From assembly GCA_007128525.1 (NCBI GenBank), contig SKXG01000103.1, positions 1 through 12,843 on the forward strand: 12,843 bases of DNA, given 5' to 3'. The notes beneath the pieces are model-generated. The model worked only from the letters and a program-made list of their open reading frames with translations, searched no databases and was not told where the DNA came from. Source of the stretch: Pseudomonadales bacterium. GTDB taxonomy: Bacteria > Pseudomonadota > Gammaproteobacteria > Pseudomonadales > Azotimanducaceae. This document shows positions 1-6,688 of the stretch, piece after piece. Position 1 is the stretch's first letter. Each line of letters begins with the position of its first letter. The translations under genes were made by a program, and so were the position numbers.

Positions 1-411
<411 letters not shown>

Positions 412-421
412 AAGGTCGATC

Positions 422-437
422 GCGGAATTTCTTCCGC
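422..437 (-). repeat. Perfect inverted repeat in the 16S leader (RNA hairpin with GAAA loop)
   Basis: GCGGAA and TTCCGC form a perfect 6-bp stem around a 4-base loop. In the minus-strand RNA the loop is GAAA, a GNRA tetraloop. It sits about 10 nt before the mature 16S end, so it may guide leader folding or 5' processing; that role is inference. Confidence 0.6.
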
Positions 438-575
438 TAACTCTCTACAGCGCCACCACCCGAAGATGGTCTTGCTGCTGCAGCCTGGCCGTTCACCGAA
501 ATGGTGTTCGAACCTTCTGCAAAGTTAATGGCCTTGCCTCAAATTTCAGGCGCCCACACGAATGGTCTGCTTGCT

Positions 576-588
576 TTTTTAAAGAGCG
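576..588 (-). promoter_or_regulatory. boxA antitermination element of the rRNA operon
   Basis: The minus strand reads GCTCTTTAAAAA, close to the E. coli rrn boxA core TGCTCTTTAACA. Its downstream context (CAGACCATTCGTGTGGGCGCC split over 549-570) also matches the E. coli leader layout. In the known system NusB/S10 (NusE) bind boxA RNA, letting polymerase resist Rho termination across the rRNA genes. The identification rests on similarity remembered from E. coli. Confidence 0.8.
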
Positions 589-630
589 GCCGACTCAGGC
601 TTTTCAAGGCCCCGTCGGCAAGGGCTGCGT

Positions 631-690
631 ATAATACACGAGGAACTTTGCTTAGCAACACTCGCGCGATTATTTTTGAAACTTTTTTTG
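631..690 (-). promoter_or_regulatory. rRNA operon P1-type promoter with UP element
   Basis: On the minus strand a -35 box TTGCTA (653-658) is separated by 16 bp from a -10 box TATTAT (631-636). Upstream of the -35, at about 668-690, lies an A-rich tract (two runs of five to seven A) in the position of an alpha-CTD-binding UP element. The bases after the -10 (ACGCAGCCC) are GC-rich, as in the discriminators of ppGpp/DksA-controlled rRNA promoters. The start is expected near 624. Growth-rate control is inferred from this architecture. Confidence 0.75.
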
Positions 691-803
691 GTCACGGCGC
701 CAATGGCCTGATTTAACAACCACTTACGCTGGCCGCTCTGGCCTCCTGCAAGGCGACAGAACACCCGAACGACCAGAGTCCGACACCGGACACCCACACA
801 TTC
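691..803. other. Spacer between tyrS and the rRNA promoter
   Basis: This holds the tyrS 3' end region and the DNA upstream of the rRNA UP element. A perfect 5-bp stem with a 4-nt loop (778-791) lies 12 nt after the tyrS stop, and a smaller GGCC/GGCC repeat lies at 731-743. Neither is followed by a U tract on the minus strand, so no clear intrinsic terminator separates tyrS from the rRNA operon. No gene or tRNA was recognised. Confidence 0.5.
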
Positions 804-2075
804 TCACGGGTGAAAAGCCAGCAGCCAGGCCTTCTTTCCTCGGCGGATCAGGTGGTAGCGGCCATGCAGTGCATCGCCCGGCGACAACAAGTGTCCGGCA
901 TCCCCCACTTCATTGCCGTTCACGCGCACGCCGCCGCCTTCCACCAGCTTGCGCGCCGCGCCACGTGAAGGCGCCAGACCACCCTCGACCATGGCAGCCA
1001 GCAGCCCGGGCTCGGCAGGATCAATGGCACAGGCTGCCATCCCATCGAGGCGCAGCTGCGCCAGATCGGCCGCCTCCAGCTGGTCGATTGAGCCGGAGAA
1101 CAGCGCATCTGTGATGCGCTCGGCAGCGGCCAGACCGTCATTGCCATGTATCAGCACTGTCATGTCCCGGGCCAGAACCCGCTGCGCCTCGCGCAGATGG
1201 GGTGCATCACCGTGGGCAGCCGCCAGGGCCTGAATATCGCCCGGCGAGCGGAAGCTGAAGTAGCCGAGGTATTTCACCACATCGGCGTCGGCCGCGTTCA
1301 GCCAGAACTGGTAGAAGCTATAGGGCGACGTCTTGCGCGGATCCAGCCAGACGGTGCCGGATTCGGTCTTGCCGAACTTGCTGCCATCCGCCTTGGTGAC
1401 CAGCGGCATGGTCAGACCGTGCACGGTCCGGCCCAGCATTCGCCGCACCAGGTCCATGCCGCCGGTGATGTTGCCCCACTGATCACTGCCGCCGATCTGC
1501 AAACTGCAGTCATAGCGCCGCGCCAGCTCCGTGAAGTCGATCGACTGCAGAATGATGTACGAGAACTCGGTAAAGGATATGCCGGCCCCTTCACGCTCGA
1601 TACGGGCTTTGACTGACTCTTTCTGAATCATGGCATTGACGGAGAAGTGCTTGCCGACGTCACGCAGGAAACTGATGGTGTCCATGGACTGAATCCAGTC
1701 CAGATTGTTGACCACCAGCGCCCCCTGCGGACCTTCGGTATCCAGCAGGCCTGACACCTGCCGGCGAATTGCCTCAACCCAGCTGGCCACCTGCTCAGGG
1801 TCATTCAGGCTGCGCTCGTTGTCCTTGAACGACGGATCGCCGATCAGACCCGTGGCCCCACCGACCAGCGCCAAAGGCCGATGCCCGGCAAGCTGAAAGC
1901 GGCGCAGAGCCAACAACGGCACCAGATGGCCGATGTGCAGACTGTCGGCCGTGGGGTCGAAGCCGCTGTACAAGGTCCGACTGCCAGACTGGAGGTGCGC
2001 CACCAGCGCATCACGGTCTGAGCTTTGCGCGACCAGATGACGCGCCTCGAGGTCATCAAGCATAGAGCCGGACAT
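804..2075 (-). CDS. tyrS: Tyrosyl-tRNA synthetase (TyrRS, E. coli TyrS type)
   Basis: This cytoplasmic class I synthetase charges tRNA-Tyr with tyrosine using ATP. The 423-residue protein is collinear with E. coli TyrS. The Rossmann fold carries HIGH at 47-50, the QIGGSDQWGNIT tyrosine-site block is at 193-204, and the KFGKT signature is at 233-237. A C-terminal S4-type RNA-binding domain covers about 357-418. The reading frame is open 54 codons further upstream, but the ATG at 2075 is chosen. It begins the conserved N-terminus and is preceded by GGTGAT (2082-2087), complementary to the extended 16S 3' end, with a 6-nt gap. Tyr-site residues Y173, Q177 and D180 are present. The position just before D180 is Ile where E. 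coli and Bacillus have Tyr. The gene faces the rRNA operon and is divergent from mepM. Confidence 0.97.
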   Translation of the reverse strand: MSGSMLDDLEARHLVAQSSDRDALVAHLQSGSRTLYSGFDPTADSLHIGHLVPLLALRRFQLAGHRPLALVGGATGLIGDPSFKDNERSLNDPEQVASWVEAIRRQVSGLLDTEGPQGALVVNNLDWIQSMDTISFLRDVGKHFSVNAMIQKESVKARIEREGAGISFTEFSYIILQSIDFTELARRYDCSLQIGGSDQWGNITGGMDLVRRMLGRTVHGLTMPLVTKADGSKFGKTESGTVWLDPRKTSPYSFYQFWLNAADADVVKYLGYFSFRSPGDIQALAAAHGDAPHLREAQRVLARDMTVLIHGNDGLAAAERITDALFSGSIDQLEAADLAQLRLDGMAACAIDPAEPGLLAAMVEGGLAPSRGAARKLVEGGGVRVNGNEVGDAGHLLSPGDALHGRYHLIRRGKKAWLLAFHP

Positions 2076-2309
2076 GGGTTCATCACCGTATGCAAAGGGC
2101 GGCACAAGATAGCAAAGCCATCCCGCCAGGCGTAGCCCCGGCACATTGACCGGATGCCCTACGTTCGCGTGTTCCTCACAGGTTCCGCCGCAATCGTGAC
2201 GCACCACTCGGCGGCGACTTTCCAGCAGGTGATCCAACGCCTATACTTCCGTATGATTAGTGCACAATCTAAAAACCTCCCCTAACCACGCGAAAATACG
2301 ATAATTTTC
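2076..2309. promoter_or_regulatory. Divergent promoter region between tyrS and the M23 peptidase gene
   Basis: These 234 bp separate two divergent genes. On the plus strand TTTCCA (2219-2224), 17 bp, then TATACT (2242-2247) is a plausible sigma70 promoter for the peptidase-anmK pair. On the minus strand TTGTGC, 16 bp, TATAGG in about 2239-2268 could drive tyrS with a ~165-nt leader. The bases just before the peptidase ATG are AT-rich and show no Shine-Dalgarno. I saw no T-box or other riboswitch. All promoter calls are by eye. Confidence 0.4.
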
Positions 2310-3683
2310 ATGGAAGCCTTGCGACACTTCCCGCGTACCCATCTGATCCTGGCCGCCACCCTGGTTGCGACCCTGGCCGTGGTGCTCATTGCCAGCGCCC
2401 GACACCCGGATCCGAACGCAACGCTGCTGATCACCAGTGCGCCGGTCCTGGACCCGTTTGCGGGTGCCGCGCTGGAATTGAAGCCGCTGGCCGAGCTGAC
2501 GTCAGCCCTGCCAGACGAAGCCGACTCAGGCTCCGAGATCGGCTTGAGCGTTCAGGACATCGAAACCAGCAAGCCCCAGGTTCGCAAAGTCACGGAAACG
2601 GTGCGTAGCGGCGACAGTCTGGCCCGCATCTTCTCACGGCAGTCGCTGTCCCCTCGGACCCTGCACGAGCTGATGACCAACACACCGGAAGCCAAGCGCC
2701 TAAAGCGCATCTACCCCGGACACGAGTTGCACTTTGTCATTGACGAGGACAATCAGCTGCAGCAGTTGACCTACGCCTTCAGCCGGCTCGAGAAACTGGT
2801 GATCGAGGCCAACGCTGATGGCTTTAAGGCGAAGGAAATCAAACGTGAACCGGAGACAGTGCTGACATTCCGCAAGGGTGAGATTCGCAGCTCGCTGTTT
2901 CTGGCCGGCCAGGCTGCTGACCTTGATCAGTCCACCATCCTGCGGTTTGCCCAGATATTCCAGTGGGATATAGATTTCATCCGCGATATCCGTACAGGGG
3001 ATACCTTCAGCCTGTTGTACGAAGAGCAGTATCTCGACGGCGAATTCATCGGCGTGGGACGCATACTGGCCGCCACATTTACCAACCGGGGCCGCGAGCA
3101 TCGCGCTGTACGCTACGACGCTGAAGATGGCAGCAGCGGCTACTTCACGCCGGAAGGCCGCAGCGTACGCCGGGCATTTCTGCGTGCGCCGCTGGAATTC
3201 ACCCGGGTCAGCTCGCGCTTTAATCCGCGCCGGTTGCACCCGATACACAACCGGGCAGCACCGCATCGCGGCATAGACTATGCAGCCCCAACTGGCACGC
3301 CAGTCTGGGCAGCCGGTGACGGCCGGGTGCGCACCGCCAGCCGCACAGAGGCCAACGGCAACTACATCGTGCTCCAGCATGGCGAGCAGTTTCAGACCAA
3401 ATACCTGCACCTGTCGCGAATAGCGCGAGGCATTCGTCCAGGGGCCCAAGTTAGCCAGGGCCAGGTGATCGGCTATGTCGGTGCCACGGGCTGGGCCACT
3501 GGGCCGCATCTACACTACGAATTCCTTGTCAATGGCGTACACCGGGATCCGGCGACCGTATCTTTGCCCAATGCCGACCCAGTGGCCGACTCTGAGATGA
3601 GTCGCTTTCTGGCACGCAGCGCACCGCTATTGGCGATGCTGGACAGCGAGGAACAGCTGTATCAGCTCGCTGCCCGCCAGTGA
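2310..3683 (+). CDS. mepM: Murein DD-endopeptidase, M23 family (MepM-like)
   Basis: Predicted inner-membrane-anchored periplasmic zinc peptidase that cleaves peptide crosslinks in peptidoglycan, opening the mesh for growth. Of 457 residues, 12-30 form an N-terminal membrane segment or uncleaved signal anchor. Residues about 94-145 are a LysM/OapA-like region (SGDSLARIF). Residues about 175-290 are the regulatory domain typical of the MepM family. The C-terminal M23 domain (about 297-415) has the full metal and catalytic set: H319 and D323 (HRGID), H367 (YLHLS), and H400/H402 (HLH). No residue is missing, so it should be active. The ATG at 2310 lacks a good ribosome site, but no other start precedes the membrane segment. 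It overlaps anmK by 4 bp. Family assignment is firm; the exact bond cleaved is inferred from E. coli MepM. Confidence 0.93.
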   Translation: MEALRHFPRTHLILAATLVATLAVVLIASARHPDPNATLLITSAPVLDPFAGAALELKPLAELTSALPDEADSGSEIGLSVQDIETSKPQVRKVTETVRSGDSLARIFSRQSLSPRTLHELMTNTPEAKRLKRIYPGHELHFVIDEDNQLQQLTYAFSRLEKLVIEANADGFKAKEIKREPETVLTFRKGEIRSSLFLAGQAADLDQSTILRFAQIFQWDIDFIRDIRTGDTFSLLYEEQYLDGEFIGVGRILAATFTNRGREHRAVRYDAEDGSSGYFTPEGRSVRRAFLRAPLEFTRVSSRFNPRRLHPIHNRAAPHRGIDYAAPTGTPVWAAGDGRVRTASRTEANGNYIVLQHGEQFQTKYLHLSRIARGIRPGAQVSQGQVIGYVGATGWATGPHLHYEFLVNGVHRDPATVSLPNADPVADSEMSRFLARSAPLLAMLDSEEQLYQLAARQ

Positions 3684-4816
3684 GCCACAGCGCGCTTTAT
3701 CTCGGCACCATCTCCGGCACCAGCCTGGACGGCCTCGATCTTGCCCTCCTTGAGGTCGGTCCAGACCAACTGCAGACCCTGGCCGGTACCACGACCCCCT
3801 TTCCCGATGACTTGCGCCGGGATCTGACCCAGCTGGCGCTGGGCCAGGTCGATGATGTGGACACCCTCGGCCACCTGGATACGCAACTGGGGATCACCAT
3901 TGGTGAGGCCATTCTGGCGTTCTTGCAGGCGCAGTCGCTGAGCCCTGAGCAGATCCGGGCCATCGGCAGCCATGGCCAGACCGTCCGCCATCGGCCGGAT
4001 GGTGACGCGCCGTTCAGCTTGCAGATTGGCGACCCCAACCAGATTGTGGAAATAACCGGCATCGCCACGGTGGCTGATTTCCGGCGCCGCGACATGGCTG
4101 CCGGAGGACAGGGCGCACCACTGGTACCCTTGTTTCATCAGGCGCTGGTACCGGCGAGCAGCGCCAGTGGCCGTGGCCCCTGGCGCGATTTGCTGGTCAA
4201 TATTGGCGGCATCGCCAATCTCAGCCTGCTGCCCAGAGACCGCACACAGGAACCGGCGGGCTTTGACAGCGGACCCGGCAATGCCCTGCTCGACGCCTGG
4301 ATTCAACACCATAAGGGCCTGGCATACGACCAGGATGGCGCCTGGAGCGCCAGCGGCACACCGGACCCCGCCTTGCTGCATCAGTTGCTGGCCGACAGCT
4401 ACTTCGAACGTCGCCCGCCGAAGAGCACGGGCAAGGAGTACTTCAATCTAGGCTGGCTGACAGCGCAGCTCGAACGCCGGCCTGACGCGCCAACACCGGC
4501 AGACGTCCAAGCCACGCTGGTGGAGTTGACGGCGCAGACCATCGTCGCCGCCGCCCACCAGTCCGGCAGCCGGGATGGCCGGCTGATCCTGTGCGGTGGC
4601 GGTCGCCTCAATCGGCACCTGTTGGAACGCATCAGCGCTCTGGCGCAGGGGCACCAGGTGATGACTACGGAAGATTTGGGCATTCAGGGTGACTGGGTGG
4701 AGGCCGCCGCCTTTGCCTGGCTGGCCCATCGCCATCTGGCAGGCCTGCCGGGCAATGCCGCCGCCGTCACGGGCGCACGGGGCGCACGCGTTCTTGGCGG
4801 GCTCTACATGCCCTGA
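3680..4816 (+). CDS. anmK: Anhydro-N-acetylmuramic acid kinase
   Basis: AnmK opens and phosphorylates 1,6-anhydro-MurNAc with ATP, giving MurNAc-6-phosphate, a cytoplasmic step in recycling cell-wall sugar released by lytic transglycosylases. The 378-residue protein has the family's ordered motifs: GTISGTSLDGLD (9-20, phosphate loop), GSHGQT (96-101), IGDPNQIVE (116-124), DFRRRDMAAGGQGAPLVP (133-150), NIGGIAN (174-180), FDSGPGN (195-201) and KSTGKEYFN (248-256). The aspartate of one of these motifs is the catalytic base in the family. The start is GTG at 3680, whose GTGA overlaps the stop of the peptidase gene by 4 bp. No strong Shine-Dalgarno is visible, so translation is probably coupled. 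The pairing with a wall hydrolase fits its recycling role. Confidence 0.96.
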   Translation: MSHSALYLGTISGTSLDGLDLALLEVGPDQLQTLAGTTTPFPDDLRRDLTQLALGQVDDVDTLGHLDTQLGITIGEAILAFLQAQSLSPEQIRAIGSHGQTVRHRPDGDAPFSLQIGDPNQIVEITGIATVADFRRRDMAAGGQGAPLVPLFHQALVPASSASGRGPWRDLLVNIGGIANLSLLPRDRTQEPAGFDSGPGNALLDAWIQHHKGLAYDQDGAWSASGTPDPALLHQLLADSYFERRPPKSTGKEYFNLGWLTAQLERRPDAPTPADVQATLVELTAQTIVAAAHQSGSRDGRLILCGGGRLNRHLLERISALAQGHQVMTTEDLGIQGDWVEAAAFAWLAHRHLAGLPGNAAAVTGARGARVLGGLYMP

Positions 4817-4830
4817 CCGGCCCCGGCCGG
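4817..4830. repeat. GC-rich inverted repeat between convergent anmK and erpA
   Basis: CCGGC and GCCGG form a 5-bp stem around a 4-nt loop directly after the anmK stop, within a 26-bp gap between convergent genes. There is no U tract on either side, so it is at best a weak bidirectional terminator or attenuator. Confidence 0.35.
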
Positions 4831-4842
4831 ATGTAGACAGGA

Positions 4843-5211
4843 TCAGATCGAGAAGGAATTGCCACAGCCACAAGTCGACACGGCATGTGGGTTGGTGACG
4901 ACGAACTGAGCGCCCTGCAGGTCTTCCTTGTAATCAACTTCCGAGCCGCTCAGATACTGATAACTCATCGGGTCGACGAGCAGGGTTACGCCATCTCGCT
5001 CCACCACGGCATCATCATCAGCCACAGACTCGTCAAAGCTGAAACCATAGGAAAAGCCTGAGCAACCACCACCGGAGATGAACACGCGCAGTTTCAGCGC
5101 CAGATTGCCTTCATCCTCAAGCAACTCCCGCACTTTGGCCGCCGCTCGGGCAGTCAGGCTGATCTCATCCGCGACGGCTTCGCCTGGAACATACTCACCG
5201 ACAGCACTCAC
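4843..5211 (-). CDS. erpA: Iron-sulfur cluster carrier protein ErpA (A-type)
   Basis: This cytoplasmic A-type carrier accepts Fe-S clusters from the assembly machinery and hands them to target enzymes, notably IspG/IspH of isoprenoid synthesis in E. coli. The invariant cysteines are present: one in SGGGCSGF and two in the C-terminal [11 protein letters not shown], the HesB/IscA-family pattern. The strong match to ErpA ([20 protein letters not shown]) favours it over IscA. The start is set at GTG 5211, giving 122 residues. A perfect GGAGG (5220-5224) sits 8 nt upstream, whereas the in-frame TTG at 5226 overlaps that site and cannot use it. The gene lies downstream of the bactofilin gene with a 73-bp gap that contains a 10-bp palindrome at 5240-5249. 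It probably has its own promoter. Confidence 0.95.
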   Translation of the reverse strand: MSAVGEYVPGEAVADEISLTARAAAKVRELLEDEGNLALKLRVFISGGGCSGFSYGFSFDESVADDDAVVERDGVTLLVDPMSYQYLSGSEVDYKEDLQGAQFVVTNPHAVSTCGCGNSFSI

Positions 5212-5284
5212 CCTATCTGCCTCCAAAATTACAACAAATGCAGCGCTGCCATTGCCACGACAGCGAACGTCTTACCACTAACCA

Positions 5285-5845
5285 TTATGACCCACTTTTG
5301 CGACTGAGTTCATTGTCGGTCTTGTCGGGCACTTCTACGTCTTCTGAGCTGTCCGTGGATTCTGCGGCGTCAGAGGCGGCAAGCGCCCGCACTTGAGCTG
5401 GCTCATCCGGTGCCGCCGCTCCATCGGATGCTGGTTGCGTCGACGCCTCTTCCGGGCTCACATGCACCAGCTGACCGTCCACCATGGCGCCAAGCTGCAT
5501 CTCAATCAGGCTGTAGTAAACGTTACCGGATACGCGGGCATTGGCTGCCAACTCGACTCGGGTGCCGGCATAGACATCGCCGTCCACTTCGCCGTTGATG
5601 ATCACATAAGGGGCACGGATCTGCCCTTTTACGTGGCCGACATCACTGAGCACCATGGTGGCATCTGTGTTGGGGTCCGCGCTGATATTGCCTTCGACCC
5701 GGCCATTAACAAACAGCTGATCCGAAAAGTGCAGATCACCGGTAATTCGGGTGGTGTCGGCAATCAGCGTTGCGCCCTTTCCGGCTCGCGGCGTGATGGA
5801 CTTCTGGGAGGCTGCCGCCTTTTTTGCGGACCTGGAACCGAACAT
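5285..5845 (-). CDS. Bactofilin (polymer-forming cytoskeletal protein)
   Basis: Bactofilins self-assemble without nucleotide into filaments under the inner membrane and scaffold wall enzymes or define local shape. This 186-residue protein has a central region (about 24-130) of short beta-strand repeats with regular Gly and Val/Ile (TRITGDLHFSDQLFVNGRVEG, NISA, VKGQIRAPYVIINGEVDGDVYA), typical of the bactofilin beta-helix. The N-terminus MFGSRSAKK resembles the short membrane-targeting peptide known in some bactofilins. The tail (131-186) is acidic, Ser/Ala-rich and probably disordered. The ATG at 5845 has an AGGAGG site (5854-5859) that overlaps the end of the upstream DUF6776 gene, with only 3 bp between the genes, so the two are co-transcribed. 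M23 peptidases often act with bactofilins, and one is encoded 1.6 kb away. The fold call is firm; the role here is inferred. Confidence 0.93.
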   Translation of the reverse strand: MFGSRSAKKAAASQKSITPRAGKGATLIADTTRITGDLHFSDQLFVNGRVEGNISADPNTDATMVLSDVGHVKGQIRAPYVIINGEVDGDVYAGTRVELAANARVSGNVYYSLIEMQLGAMVDGQLVHVSPEEASTQPASDGAAAPDEPAQVRALAASDAAESTDSSEDVEVPDKTDNELSRKSGS

Positions 5846-5848
5846 GAC

Positions 5849-6532
5849 TTAATCCTCCTGTGGCGCCCAGCTGAAACTGCGCTCAATGGGCGAACTGCTG
5901 TTATCAGCCTTCGCCCGTACATGAACCTGCCTTGGTTCAAAACCATCCGGCAAACTCAGAGTGCCGGTAAAAGCCTGAAAATACCTGAATCTGAACGCCA
6001 GAGGATAGTCCTCATCGGGAGACAGGTCTGTGAGTGACAGCAACCGCTGCTCGCCATCGTTCAGGCCGGCAAACTCGACCTCAACCTTGCCGGCGATCCA
6101 GTCATGGCGCTCGACAACCTGCGTCAGCATCAGACGGTATTCCACCTCATCACCGAATGCGGCCGGCTTCAATTCCAGACGCTCAACGCGCAAGCCCCGA
6201 TCATCTTCACTCGGCGCCATGAGTTGCCGATAAAATCTCAGTTCCTCTTCCGTTTCTGCGAGTTGATCCTGTAGGGTCTTGATTGTCTGACGCAGGCTCT
6301 CATAGGCCTGAGCATCCATCAGGGTACTCAGATTGATATCGGCAAGCTGGCGCTTGAGCACCTCGATTTCCGCCCGGCTCTCCCGCAGTGCATCATGGGA
6401 GGCCTGCAGCGCCTCAGCGTCATGGTGCGCCTGATACCGACCGGCGAACAGGCCGGCCAGCAGCAAGCCGACTGCCAGCAGCACAGCTACGCCACCGAGC
6501 GCCAATCTGCGCATCGGGTTGTCGGCCACCAC
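5849..6532 (-). CDS. DUF6776-type bitopic membrane protein with coiled coil
   Basis: Function is unknown. The 227-residue protein has a short cytoplasmic N-terminus, one membrane helix (about 10-31), a predicted coiled coil with heptad-like Leu spacing (about 37-105), and a mixed-strand periplasmic domain (about 115-222) with conserved-looking aromatic motifs (YRLMLTQ, FRFRYFQ). By recall this matches the Pseudomonas protein family DUF6776 that precedes a bactofilin gene. The start is uncertain: the GTG at 6532 is followed by a second GTG and by an ATG at 6514, none with a strong ribosome site. The gene ends 3 bp before the bactofilin ATG, so it is the first gene of that pair. A role as membrane anchor or periplasmic link for the bactofilin is a reasonable inference, without direct evidence. 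Confidence 0.8.
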   Translation of the reverse strand: MVADNPMRRLALGGVAVLLAVGLLLAGLFAGRYQAHHDAEALQASHDALRESRAEIEVLKRQLADINLSTLMDAQAYESLRQTIKTLQDQLAETEEELRFYRQLMAPSEDDRGLRVERLELKPAAFGDEVEYRLMLTQVVERHDWIAGKVEVEFAGLNDGEQRLLSLTDLSPDEDYPLAFRFRYFQAFTGTLSLPDGFEPRQVHVRAKADNSSSPIERSFSWAPQED

Positions 6533-6688
6533 TCTGAACTGGGCGTTGCTGATTTTTGTGCCTCGTTGAACATGGATTCAGGGCGGCAAGACTAGCACCT
6601 GCCACAGTTGCGACAAGCGCTTTGTTCACGAAAGGGACTGGCAAGCAGAGCGGCTCGACCGGACCTTTAACTGAGTACCCAAGCGGCC
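6533..6688. promoter_or_regulatory. Divergent promoter region between the DUF6776 gene and the CLC gene
   Basis: These 156 bp lie between divergent operons. On the minus strand TTGTCG (6611-6616), 16 bp, then TAGTCT (6589-6594) is a weak sigma70-like promoter that would give a ~50-nt leader for the DUF6776-bactofilin pair. No convincing -10/-35 pair was found for the plus strand. In Pseudomonas, as I recall, argC lies on this side instead, so synteny breaks here. Confidence 0.3.

Larger units (their letters stand above)
412..624 (-). other. rRNA operon leader (5' external transcribed spacer)
   Basis: This is the transcribed leader between the predicted rRNA promoter start (about 624, estimated from the -10 box) and the mature 16S 5' end. 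It contains a boxA antiterminator near 576-588 and a GTGTGGGCGCC stretch just after it (about 549-559). That stretch closely resembles the sequence following boxA in E. coli rrn leaders. A small perfect hairpin lies at 422-437. I see no convincing ORF here; short open frames in this interval look like chance. The transcription start is inferred, not seen. Confidence 0.75.

Noticed and set aside
2076..2237. 54-codon in-frame N-terminal extension of tyrosyl-tRNA synthetase
   Set aside because: It does not resemble any TyrRS N-terminus, and the GGTGAT site before the ATG at 2075 fits the shorter, family-length protein.
2700..3509. 269-residue minus-strand ORF inside the M23 peptidase gene
   Set aside because: It lies antisense to a clearly conserved peptidase, has no recognisable domain and reflects high GC.
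4817..4842. Rho-independent terminator between anmK and erpA
   Set aside because: The GC-rich stem exists, but there is no U tract on either strand, so it is listed only as an inverted repeat.
5393..6037. 214-residue plus-strand ORF across the bactofilin and DUF6776 genes
   Set aside because: It spans two conserved genes on the other strand, and no domain was recognised.
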